This document shows positions 42,697 to 50,432 of a stretch of DNA of 64,000 nt, one piece after another. The DNA is from Verrucomicrobiaceae bacterium. GTDB lineage: Bacteria; Verrucomicrobiota; Verrucomicrobiia; Verrucomicrobiales; Verrucomicrobiaceae. Position numbers and translations under genes: made by a program. The stretch's first letter is position 1; every line of letters begins with the position of its first letter. Location of the stretch: positions 107,168 through 171,167 of the forward strand of contig JAEUHN010000046.1 in NCBI GenBank assembly GCA_016795365.1, read 5' to 3'. The notes under the pieces are model-generated. The model had not been told where the DNA came from. It made no database searches and saw only the letters and a list, made by a program, of their open reading frames with translations.

Positions 42697-43967
42697 ACAA
42701 GATCAAGGCATCCGTGCTCCTCATCGGCGTCGTCGTCTGCGTGCCTCTGCTCGCGCTGTATCGCTTCGGCTTGTTCAATGAACTCAACGACGTGGTGCTG
42801 CGCTTCCATCGCGATCACTTCGTGCTGCCCGTGCCTGAGCTGCAGCGCGCCACAGCGCTCTCGTATGCCAGCTACACGCTCGCTGCGTTCCTCGCCGCGT
42901 GGGTGTGCGTGGAGCTGTCGTCCATGTTGCAAAGGCTCGCCTTTCTCTTCGGCCTCGTCTTCCTGTCACTCACCGCGTCGTGCGTGGGCGCTTGGCAGGG
43001 CGTGCTGTTCGAGCCCTTCTCCACCATCGCCGCCACGCTCGCCGCCGGCATCCTCGGGCTCGCCTTCAGCGGAAGCGAACGCGAGCGCCGCGTGCATCTG
43101 TTCCGCCAATTCTTCGTGGGGCGCATCAGCACCGATCTGTTCGCGAAGCTCACGGAAGGCAACGAGCCGGTCGCACTCACGGGCCGCCGTGAAGTGACCT
43201 CGCTCACCTGCCGCATCATCAACACCAGCCAGCTCGCCACCGACATGGAGCCGCAGGACGTGGAGCAGCTGACCTCGGCATTCCTCAAGGCCGTGAGCGA
43301 ATACCTCGTCGAGCGCGGCGCGTATCTCGATGTGTCCAACTCGCAAGGCATCACCGCGCAGTTCGGCTTTCCCGCCGCAGCGGAAGATCATGCGCACGTC
43401 GCCTGCAAGCTCGCGCTCCAGCTTCGCGAGTTCCTCAACGAACTCAGCGCCGAACTCGAGAAACGCTGGCAGCGCAAGCCGGTGCTCGGCATCGCGCTCG
43501 CGAGTGGACCGGTCGTCGGTGGACTCATCGGCTACGGCGAGTTCCAGCGCTACAGCGTGCTCGGCGAGCCGCCCGAACTCAGCCGTCGCCTGTGCAACAT
43601 GAATGGCGTCTATGGCAGTCAGCTTCTCATCGCCGCCAGCACCTGGACCGCCGCAAAGGAACACATCGAAGTCCGCCCGATGGAAATGATCGCCGCTCCC
43701 GGCCAGACCGGAGCGCGTGAAGTGTATGAATTGCTCGGTGAAAAAGAGACGCTGACCAAAGGCGCGCTCGCCGCCCGTGATTCGTTCTGGCAAGGCGTCG
43801 TCGCCCTGCGCCAAGGTGATGCCAAAGCTGCGCTCGAGAAGCTCCGCCAAGCGATTGTCGTCGGCCAGGACGATCCGCCACTGCGCTACTTCAAGGAACG
43901 CGCCGAGGCTTTGCTCAAAGAGCCCAAGGACAAGCCGCATGTCCGCAAGAGCGAGCAGTCGTCGTGA
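42693..43967 (+). CDS. membrane protein with degenerate class III nucleotidyl-cyclase domain
   Basis: A 424-residue protein beginning inside the stop of the ClpX-like gene. Three or four membrane spans occupy residues ~5-130. The rest aligns with adenylate/guanylate cyclase domains (VTSLTCRIINTSQLATDMEP; ITAQFGFPAAAEDHAHVACKLALQL; LASGPVVGGLIGYGEFQRYSVLGE). The usual metal-binding aspartates are not visible: the F-x-D position reads LTCRI and the GD-x-hydrophobic motif reads NSQGITAQFG. The conserved Asn of VNxAxRL is also lost (PELSRRL). It is probably a catalytically dead sensory or scaffold domain (inference), perhaps controlling the coupled AAA+ unfoldase. The last ~60 residues are helical and TPR-like. 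Confidence 0.78.
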   Translation: MNKIKASVLLIGVVVCVPLLALYRFGLFNELNDVVLRFHRDHFVLPVPELQRATALSYASYTLAAFLAAWVCVELSSMLQRLAFLFGLVFLSLTASCVGAWQGVLFEPFSTIAATLAAGILGLAFSGSERERRVHLFRQFFVGRISTDLFAKLTEGNEPVALTGRREVTSLTCRIINTSQLATDMEPQDVEQLTSAFLKAVSEYLVERGAYLDVSNSQGITAQFGFPAAAEDHAHVACKLALQLREFLNELSAELEKRWQRKPVLGIALASGPVVGGLIGYGEFQRYSVLGEPPELSRRLCNMNGVYGSQLLIAASTWTAAKEHIEVRPMEMIAAPGQTGAREVYELLGEKETLTKGALAARDSFWQGVVALRQGDAKAALEKLRQAIVVGQDDPPLRYFKERAEALLKEPKDKPHVRKSEQSS

Positions 43968-44222
43968 TGATCGACAACGGCGCAACGGCTCCAGGTGCAT
44001 CTCATACACGCGCGGCCAGGCGAGGCTGCCGCCGATGACGTGGCCGGTTGTAGCGCTCAGTGACGCTGGCATGGTCCATGATGGATGGAGCGGTGAGCGC
44101 GGGGGAAACCATCATGCGCATGGCGGCGTGAAGCTCTCAACCGAAGCGGGCAGGAGCAACTCACGAGCGCAGGCAGAGCGAAAGTATTGACACACGGCGT
44201 GCGGTTTTCTAGCCTCGTGTTC
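43968..44222. other. spacer before the SHD1-metallopeptidase-like gene
   Basis: About 255 bases in which no gene is supported. The only notable signal is the promoter-like sequence at 44187-44215. Confidence 0.4.
44187..44215 (+). promoter_or_regulatory. candidate sigma-70-type promoter
   Basis: TTGACA (44187-44192), 17 bases, then TAGCCT (44210-44215). The ATG at 44223 is only seven bases beyond the -10, which would leave almost no untranslated leader. Confidence 0.5.
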
Positions 44223-46958
44223 ATGAGAACTTTCTTCATGATATTCGGCGCAGCCTTGTGCCTGCCTGTGGTGACGTGCGCTCGGACCTGGACTGATGCC
44301 AGGGGGCGCAAGGTGGAGGCCGAGTTCGGCGGCGAGACGAACGGATTGGTGAAGTTGACGCTCCCAGGCGGCAAGACGGTGGATTATCCGCTGAAGGACC
44401 TGAGTGCGGCGGACCAGAAGTTCGTCGCCGACCAGCGCATTCCCGAGCCTGCGCCCGAGCCAGTGCCAGCGACGGAGAATTTCCCCGTATTCGACTTTGG
44501 CGTGCCGAAGGTGGAGACCGCTCGCGAGGCTAGCCAGTGGCTGCACACCTGGGGCACTCTCGCGATTCAGTGTCCAATGGAAATCCAAAGAGCGAAGTTC
44601 GAGAAGACTTTCCGTCCGGTGCTGGGCGTGGGCCGCGTGTTGGAGTCGCTGGGCCTGCCCCAAAGCACGCTGCCTAGCGCGAAGCAGCCTCTCTTCATCC
44701 GCCTGCTTGCCTCGGCGGATGATGTAGCAAAAGCAGCCGACCAACCACAGCCATCGGGAGTGGGTTTGCGCACCACCGGACGCATATTTGGCTCGATTCC
44801 GTTCTTCGACCTCGGTGACGGTCAGAAGTCCGGTGGGATCGAGCAACCCGGCAGTGCTGATACCCGCATCGCGCAGGCGTCCGTGGGGCTACACCTGCGT
44901 GGGTGGAAGCCCTTCCTTCCTGGATGGATCCGAGCAGGTATCGAGGAGTATGCGAACATGCTGCCGATGGAAAAGGGCTGGCCGCAGACCGCACATGCCC
45001 GCGTGGCAATGAAGAAGGTTCAGGCATCACTGGTGGAGAAGAGGACCTTCATTATCACGCCCACGCTGATCGATGAAGTCCTCAGCCAGCCGCTCGCGAT
45101 GATCGGAACTGGCGAGTCGGATCGTCCGCACCGCACCGCCTCGCTGCTCACGCTTTTTTACCTGCGCCACATTCACGGCGACGGGAAGGGCGAGGAACTC
45201 AGGAAATCGCTCGCCGTGCTGGAGCCCAAGGTCGCCGCCTGGCTGGCCTACCTCAGCGATGCTGGGCGCTACGAGGAGGTGTGGGAGCAAATCAAGGCTG
45301 ACCCGAGCACCATCAAAGAGGCGGATGGAAGCTATCGTTTCTCAAGCAGCTACGAGGTCCCGATTACGCCGCAGCCGCCAATCGAAATCTCCGACCGCGA
45401 AGCTATCATCAAAGGCATCGGCGAGAGCTTCAACACCATCTTCAATGGCAAGGCTGGCGAGACTGTGATCACCGGCCTGATCAAGGCCGGCTTCACCCAG
45501 GGCATTGCAGTTGACCCTGCTCAGATCGCCAGCTTCTACCAGAGTGGCAAGGCGGGCGAGCCCGGCGGCTATCAGCCGCGTGACCTGACACCGGACTACA
45601 GCAAGGCGCGCGCGCCGCGTCCGCATCCGCCCATCGACCAGCGTGCTTGGCCCGTCTCCATTGTGATGGGCTCGCAGCCGCCCATGCCCACGCAAGTGGC
45701 CAGCACTGGCACCTCGGCCACGTATCGGCTGGGGAATTTCGAGTTCGAGACCGGGCCCGATCTCAGCGTGCCGCTCGTGCGTGAGGTCGGGCGCGTCTTT
45801 GTTGGCATGGAGGAGATCTTCCAACGCCTTCCCTGGGACCTGCCTCCGATCCCACCCGAGGGCGGGAAGTTCCGCGCAAAGCTTTATGCCGATGTAAAGG
45901 ACTATGCGGCTATTGCCCCTCCATTGACCAGTGGCTTCTATAGCATAAAGGACAAGCTCTTCCATGTGCCGTATGCGTCGCTGGGCATGGAACGCGATGA
46001 CAAGGGGCGATGGAGCAAGACCAAGGATTTCAACCCCGATACTCTAATGCACGAGATCACCCACATGATGATGGACCACGTCGTTCCGGTGCTGCCCATC
46101 TGGGTAGCGGAGGGTGCCGCCGAGTATGTGGAGACTCTGCCGATGAAAGGCGGCGCTGTTGTGATGAACGAAATGCCCAAGGCGCTGAAGGACTACATCT
46201 TGCACATGGAGGGCTTCCAGACCCGGGCCAACTCCAACTACCGCTACAGAGCGAGTGTCAGCGGATTGCTCAACGTCCTGCATATCACTGGCAAAGCATG
46301 GCACAATAGCGTCGAACAAGGCCGCCGCGTGAAGCCTACGATGCCCTCACCCGCCATCGCGCGGCCAGCCACAGCAAACACACCTCCGACCGGCGTGCTC
46401 CAGCCCACGGAGCGTTACCCCAAGGACCTTACCGTGAAACCGGTGATCGTGCTGCCGCCCGACCGGCAGGTCGTCCCGGTCTCCTTTGAGCCTCGGATCA
46501 TAGGCAATTCAAACGACCGAGCCGCCATGCAGCACGACCTCTACATGCACTCGTGCCTGCTGTTTTATTACTTCATGCACCTCGACAATCCCGCACGTCG
46601 CGGTGATCCCATGCTAACTTTCATCGATAAGGCCAGCGACTTCATTGAGCAGTTCAAGCTCTACGAAGCTGCCGGGAAGGAGTATGAAAAACTCTTCTCT
46701 TTTTACCGCGACGCATGGGACCGCTTCTCCCTGCTCCCTGGCGTCACGCGCACCGGAGAAGGCCATATCTCGTATCCATCCCATATGGTGCCGCCGCAGC
46801 CACCCGACGCTCCGCGTGCGCCTTTTGATAAAAGCAAACTCCCTGACGAGGACATTACGCTGAGTAATCTCGATACCCTCATCAAGGGCCGCACCGACGA
46901 CCAGCTCAACAAGGCCTTCCGCGAAGGCTTCGCCCGAATCGGGATCACCATTGAGTGA
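44223..46958 (+). CDS. secreted SHD1-domain protein with HExxH metallopeptidase-like site
   Basis: A 911-residue protein with a signal peptide (MRTFFMIFGAALCLPVVTCA). An SHD1-type domain (~21-70) has WTDARGRKVEAEF, VKLTLPGGKTVDYPLKDLSAADQKFV, a module frequent in secreted PVC proteins. A long region of unknown structure follows. Near 610 lies a zinc-protease motif HEITH (His610, Glu611, His614) with WVAEGAAEYVE supplying a probable third ligand, Glu630, as in gluzincin/peptidase-MA-like enzymes. An earlier segment (WIRAGIEEYANML, ~240) resembles the same Glu helix without its HExxH, hinting at an internal duplication. Substrate unknown; extracytoplasmic. Confidence 0.78.
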   Translation: MRTFFMIFGAALCLPVVTCARTWTDARGRKVEAEFGGETNGLVKLTLPGGKTVDYPLKDLSAADQKFVADQRIPEPAPEPVPATENFPVFDFGVPKVETAREASQWLHTWGTLAIQCPMEIQRAKFEKTFRPVLGVGRVLESLGLPQSTLPSAKQPLFIRLLASADDVAKAADQPQPSGVGLRTTGRIFGSIPFFDLGDGQKSGGIEQPGSADTRIAQASVGLHLRGWKPFLPGWIRAGIEEYANMLPMEKGWPQTAHARVAMKKVQASLVEKRTFIITPTLIDEVLSQPLAMIGTGESDRPHRTASLLTLFYLRHIHGDGKGEELRKSLAVLEPKVAAWLAYLSDAGRYEEVWEQIKADPSTIKEADGSYRFSSSYEVPITPQPPIEISDREAIIKGIGESFNTIFNGKAGETVITGLIKAGFTQGIAVDPAQIASFYQSGKAGEPGGYQPRDLTPDYSKARAPRPHPPIDQRAWPVSIVMGSQPPMPTQVASTGTSATYRLGNFEFETGPDLSVPLVREVGRVFVGMEEIFQRLPWDLPPIPPEGGKFRAKLYADVKDYAAIAPPLTSGFYSIKDKLFHVPYASLGMERDDKGRWSKTKDFNPDTLMHEITHMMMDHVVPVLPIWVAEGAAEYVETLPMKGGAVVMNEMPKALKDYILHMEGFQTRANSNYRYRASVSGLLNVLHITGKAWHNSVEQGRRVKPTMPSPAIARPATANTPPTGVLQPTERYPKDLTVKPVIVLPPDRQVVPVSFEPRIIGNSNDRAAMQHDLYMHSCLLFYYFMHLDNPARRGDPMLTFIDKASDFIEQFKLYEAAGKEYEKLFSFYRDAWDRFSLLPGVTRTGEGHISYPSHMVPPQPPDAPRAPFDKSKLPDEDITLSNLDTLIKGRTDDQLNKAFREGFARIGITIE

Positions 46959-47349
46959 CCAGCGGGTGCATAGGTGAAAGAGGGCTGTCAAATGACAGTG
47001 GATCGTGGGATGGCCATTGGCACTTGATGGTCCTTCTCCTCGCGACTTGCGCCGTCGTCTTGTCCAGGAGCCTTGTGTTCGACTCAGCGCTGAAGGCCTG
47101 CGCAGCTGATGAAGCCAATGCTAAGCGCACCCGCTGACATGATTTCGCTTACACCGGCATCAAAATATGCAGATGTTCCCAGGCTCTATCGACCACTGCG
47201 ACAGACTCAGCTAACCAATACTACCAAACCACCGTATCAGTCCTCGACTCCGTTCGGCACGCTACGGAAGAGGGCTCAACCTATGCGCAGTGCCAAGTGA
47301 TGCTGATCAAAGATTGTGCATTTGGCTGTCGGAAGCGAGTCGGCGGATG
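46959..47349. other. intergenic region, nothing recognised
   Basis: About 390 bases between converging genes. Short open frames exist on both strands but lack family features, good initiation signals or host-like codon use. No RNA gene or palindrome was identified by eye. Confidence 0.4.
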
Positions 47350-47916
47350 CTATCGCCGAGTCTTGATGAACCCAAACTTGCGACCGATCCACTGGCCGAT
47401 GGCTACCACATAGGCTCCCGCCATGATGAGTAAGAAAAACGTGGCCAGACCGCTGAAGACGAGGGAGAACATCCAGTTCGCGACCACAAACAGTTCAAGC
47501 TCCTTTGCCTGTGAATCATTGAGGAAGCCTTGGGCTTTCTCTTTGATCGACTTCAGGCTGGAGGGTGCGATGGGCACTTCGCTTGTGCGATTGGGACCGA
47601 TGATCTTGAGGTAGCCGACATCGTCTGCCTTGGAGTTCGGGATTTCTCTGCCATAGCGTCGTCTGGAACTGCCGCTGTGGATGTCGGTCTCCACCTTTTC
47701 CACAGGATCGACCCAGACGGTGTGGTAGGGGACGATGAAGAAAACGCAGGACTGCGTCCGCGCCCGCACCTGGCCTTCCACTCGCTCAAACTTGATCCAC
47801 GAGACCGGAGCCACGCCGGTGGCGATCGCCAGGGCACCGAGCAGGACGATGATGGCGATCACCTGGGTGATCAGGGTGGTGAGTTTCCGTGAGCTGGCAG
47901 TGGAGTTCAGTGACAT
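47350..47916 (-). CDS. hypothetical membrane protein, two spans
   Basis: A 188-residue protein starting at MSLNSTASSRKLTTLITQ; longer in-frame upstream sequence overlaps the end of the next gene and has no hydrophobic or family features. Two membrane helices (VIAIIVLLGALAIATGVA near 20-40; MFSLVFSGLATFFLLIMAGAYVVAIG near 150-175) flank a ~110-residue soluble loop rich in beta-forming residues. No family recognised. It follows the secreted protein at 47957 on the same strand with a 40-base gap, so cotranscription is likely. Confidence 0.6.
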   Translation of the reverse strand: MSLNSTASSRKLTTLITQVIAIIVLLGALAIATGVAPVSWIKFERVEGQVRARTQSCVFFIVPYHTVWVDPVEKVETDIHSGSSRRRYGREIPNSKADDVGYLKIIGPNRTSEVPIAPSSLKSIKEKAQGFLNDSQAKELELFVVANWMFSLVFSGLATFFLLIMAGAYVVAIGQWIGRKFGFIKTRR

Positions 47917-47956
47917 GGCGCGAACGCTTTTGATGGTGACGGATGCGGGGTGTCGA

Positions 47957-48928
47957 TCAGAACTTTGGAAGGTTCTTGAGCGCTTCGTTGAGCAGGCGAT
48001 TGGCCTCGGCTTCAAGACCATCCACTTTAGTGGTCGCTTCTGTTGGAGTGGATGCCTCAGGCGTGTTGGACCAGTCGAGTCCCTCGGTGAAGATCTTCAC
48101 CGAGCAGCCTTTGTCGGCAGACTGAATCATGATGGTGAGTGCAGCTTCATCGAGCTTGCGGCGCATCATCGTGTTCGTTTTACCCATGAGGCCACCAGGG
48201 GCATCGGTCCAGCCTTTCGCCTTGAGCTTGGCTGCGAAATCTTTTGCCACTGTGGTGACGGATGAGTCCGAACGGAAAGTGATCTGCTCAACGGCCTCCT
48301 TGTATTCGACATCGAGTGCACCAGCGGGCAGCGCAACCTTTGACACCGGCACCAAGGGAGCGCTTGCCTTTGCGGTAGCTTCCTTCTCCTTCTCAGGCGC
48401 GGGCTCGGGTTTGGCGACGGCAGCAAAGGCTCCTTTGGGCAGTGGGGCGGAGAAGGTGAGTTCGACATCCCAGGTCTGTCCAAAGAAGTCGCCGGGGCCT
48501 CCGGTGGTCAGGGTGCCCGAGACGTGGGTGTCCGTGACCTTCATGTCTTTGATTTTCACGCGGCCCACGGAGGAAAAGGGCGACTTCTGATGCTCGCTGT
48601 GCGCCACCTCACATCCGAAGACGCTGCCGTCTCGATGGGTGCTGACAACGAGGGCACTGCCGAACTTTTTGAAGCCGGCATCCCAGTCCGGCTTCTTCGA
48701 CTTGGATGGGTCCTTTTCGGCGAAAATCAGCTGGATCGCAGGCTTGTCGCTGAAGGGCTCGGTGTTCTGCACCAGCAGGTATTGAATGTTGCCGTCCTTG
48801 CCGTTGCCAAGAAACTTGCCACTGACGGTGGCTTTGTCAGATGGTGCTTGAGCGTTGCACAGGAGCGTCATCATGGCGGAGGCCAGGAGGGAGACGGAGG
48901 CGGATCTGATGAGGAGTGCTGTCTTCAT
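47957..48928 (-). CDS. secreted hypothetical protein
   Basis: A 323-residue protein with a signal peptide (MKTALLIRSASVSLLASAMMTLLCNAQA). The first mature domain (~30-165) is beta-rich (KATVSGKFLGNGKDGNIQYLLVQ; VKIKDMKVTDTHVSGTLTT). An Ala/Pro/Glu/Lys-rich linker (~170-200) separates it from a second domain (~205-290) with regular alternation of strands and helices. The end is helical. No catalytic motifs are seen. It is probably cotranscribed with the downstream membrane protein. Confidence 0.65.
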   Translation of the reverse strand: MKTALLIRSASVSLLASAMMTLLCNAQAPSDKATVSGKFLGNGKDGNIQYLLVQNTEPFSDKPAIQLIFAEKDPSKSKKPDWDAGFKKFGSALVVSTHRDGSVFGCEVAHSEHQKSPFSSVGRVKIKDMKVTDTHVSGTLTTGGPGDFFGQTWDVELTFSAPLPKGAFAAVAKPEPAPEKEKEATAKASAPLVPVSKVALPAGALDVEYKEAVEQITFRSDSSVTTVAKDFAAKLKAKGWTDAPGGLMGKTNTMMRRKLDEAALTIMIQSADKGCSVKIFTEGLDWSNTPEASTPTEATTKVDGLEAEANRLLNEALKNLPKF

Positions 48929-49109
48929 GGTGATGGTGGTGTTGGGTGGAGTTAACTGACACCGCCATCTTCCCCGCATGTGAATGCTCCCGCTATTGGA
49001 CCAAGGGACTAGGCCAAAAGTCGGATACGCGGTGATTCGTCAGGGAGTGGAATCCTTCTCCAAAACCGATGCAGCACCGCTCGCTGCAGCCCGTCGGCAT
49101 GATCGAGAG

Positions 49110-50375
49110 CTACTTCTTGATCAGCGTGGGCTCTGCCCAGATGGCGTAGTTGCTCTTGGTATCGAGGCCACGACTGGTGAGGAGCAATTGAAGCTCGGAC
49201 ACCTGGCTCACATCGCATTCCATCAGACGTGCAGACTCGGTGCCTTTGAGGATGATGGTGCTGAGTTGCTTGCCATCGCCGTTGATCGTGAACTCCACTC
49301 GCCCCTTGGCTCCGAGTTCGGGGTGGAGCCCGGCCAGCACGGTGAAGCGTGCATACACGCCCTTGGGCAGAAGGAAGGTGAGCGGCTTGCCCATGCCGGC
49401 GCTGATGCCATTGGCGAATTCCTTGTCGCCACTTTCGAGCCGGAGCTTGAGGGGCATGGCCTGGCTGCCTCCAGCGAGGATGACGCCGCTACGGGGATGG
49501 CCCCAGTGGGGTGAGCTGAAGAATTGCGTCTGCGGGTAATACAGGCTCGTGGCCTCCAGGGGGATGAAGGTGCCGATTCGCACCTGTTGAAGCGTGTTGC
49601 GAGCAGGCTCTTCGAACTTGTTCGCACCCAGGCAGAGGATGGTGTGCATCGCATCGGCAACCACCTTGGCATCCATCGTTGCGGCGCGGAGTTGATGCTT
49701 CACCACGGTCTCTGGCTCACCTGCGTAGTGTGCCTGCATGATGGGAATGGTCGTGGATCGCGCATTGAGAATGCCTTCGTGCACGCGGTGCATCAGCCTC
49801 CATGCCGCTTCGTCCACGTTGGTGCCGAGGAGAATGGGCTGGTAGCCCGGGATGCTGACCGTGAAGTCGCCATTCTCGATGGGGCCATGCATCAGCTTGT
49901 CATTCATCAGTTCGCTCGGGGGCAGAAATTGCTGGAGCAGTGTGAATTGATTGTCGCCAGGCACCGTGTGGGACGGGCTGCCGTAATCTTCGAGTTGATG
50001 GCAGATCGTGCCCATGAACTTCGCCGCGTCCGTGGTCCTGCCTTCACGCATGGCGGTCACTGCTTTGTCCATGAAGTAGCGGATCACTTCGTGGTATTCG
50101 GGCTGCTGCGTGGGCAGGTGCAGGATTTGCAGATACACCTCGCCAGGCCTGGACTCCATCTTGGCATACGCAGCGTTTTCCTTGTCGGAGAATACGTTGT
50201 CCGGGATCATGCAGTAGAGGTCCCCGAGCTTCTTGAGTTCATCGCCGAGGAGATTCTTCTGCCACGCAGGCAGCACGTCGAGAGCACCGCGAGTGATGGC
50301 GTGATGGGGCTGGCCCCAGCCGAAGGCAAACGAACAAGGCAGGACGATGAGGCTGGCGAGGAGACGGGCTTTCAT
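49110..50375 (-). CDS. secreted zinc phospholipase C/P1-nuclease-like enzyme with NPCBM domain
   Basis: A 421-residue protein. The signal peptide should be cleaved before Trp20 (AFG|WGQPHH), leaving an N-terminal tryptophan that ligates zinc in this fold, with His25 five residues on as in P1 nuclease. The trinuclear-zinc motif His126-x3-Asp130-x5-His136 (CHQLEDYGSPSH) and His196-x3-Glu200 (HRVHE) match the spacings of zinc-dependent phospholipase C. Residues ~265-421 form an NPCBM domain (WGHPRSGVILAGGSQAMPLKLRL; GVYARFTVLAGLHPEL; VEFTINGDGKQL; YAIWAEPTLI). Phospholipid or nucleic-acid cleavage targeted to glycans is the likely activity; which one is not decidable here. It diverges from the DUF1549 gene at 50433. 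Confidence 0.85.
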   Translation of the reverse strand: MKARLLASLIVLPCSFAFGWGQPHHAITRGALDVLPAWQKNLLGDELKKLGDLYCMIPDNVFSDKENAAYAKMESRPGEVYLQILHLPTQQPEYHEVIRYFMDKAVTAMREGRTTDAAKFMGTICHQLEDYGSPSHTVPGDNQFTLLQQFLPPSELMNDKLMHGPIENGDFTVSIPGYQPILLGTNVDEAAWRLMHRVHEGILNARSTTIPIMQAHYAGEPETVVKHQLRAATMDAKVVADAMHTILCLGANKFEEPARNTLQQVRIGTFIPLEATSLYYPQTQFFSSPHWGHPRSGVILAGGSQAMPLKLRLESGDKEFANGISAGMGKPLTFLLPKGVYARFTVLAGLHPELGAKGRVEFTINGDGKQLSTIILKGTESARLMECDVSQVSELQLLLTSRGLDTKSNYAIWAEPTLIKK

Positions 50376-50432
50376 GTGGGGCGGGGGATGACGATGCGAA
50401 AACTACGCAGCTCAAAGCGTAGGTTTGTGATC

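Noticed and set aside
42693..43967. Active adenylate cyclase producing cAMP
   Set aside because: The metal-binding aspartates and the Asn of the NxxxR motif are not visible where expected.
46955..47300. Small frames at 46955-47137 and 47109-47300
   Set aside because: One has a hydrophobic stretch, but neither has an initiation signal, family resemblance or codon pattern like its neighbours.
49524..50432. In-frame 300-residue extension of the DUF1549 gene at 50433
   Set aside because: It is antisense to the phospholipase-like gene and would bury the signal peptide; it is simply an open frame.
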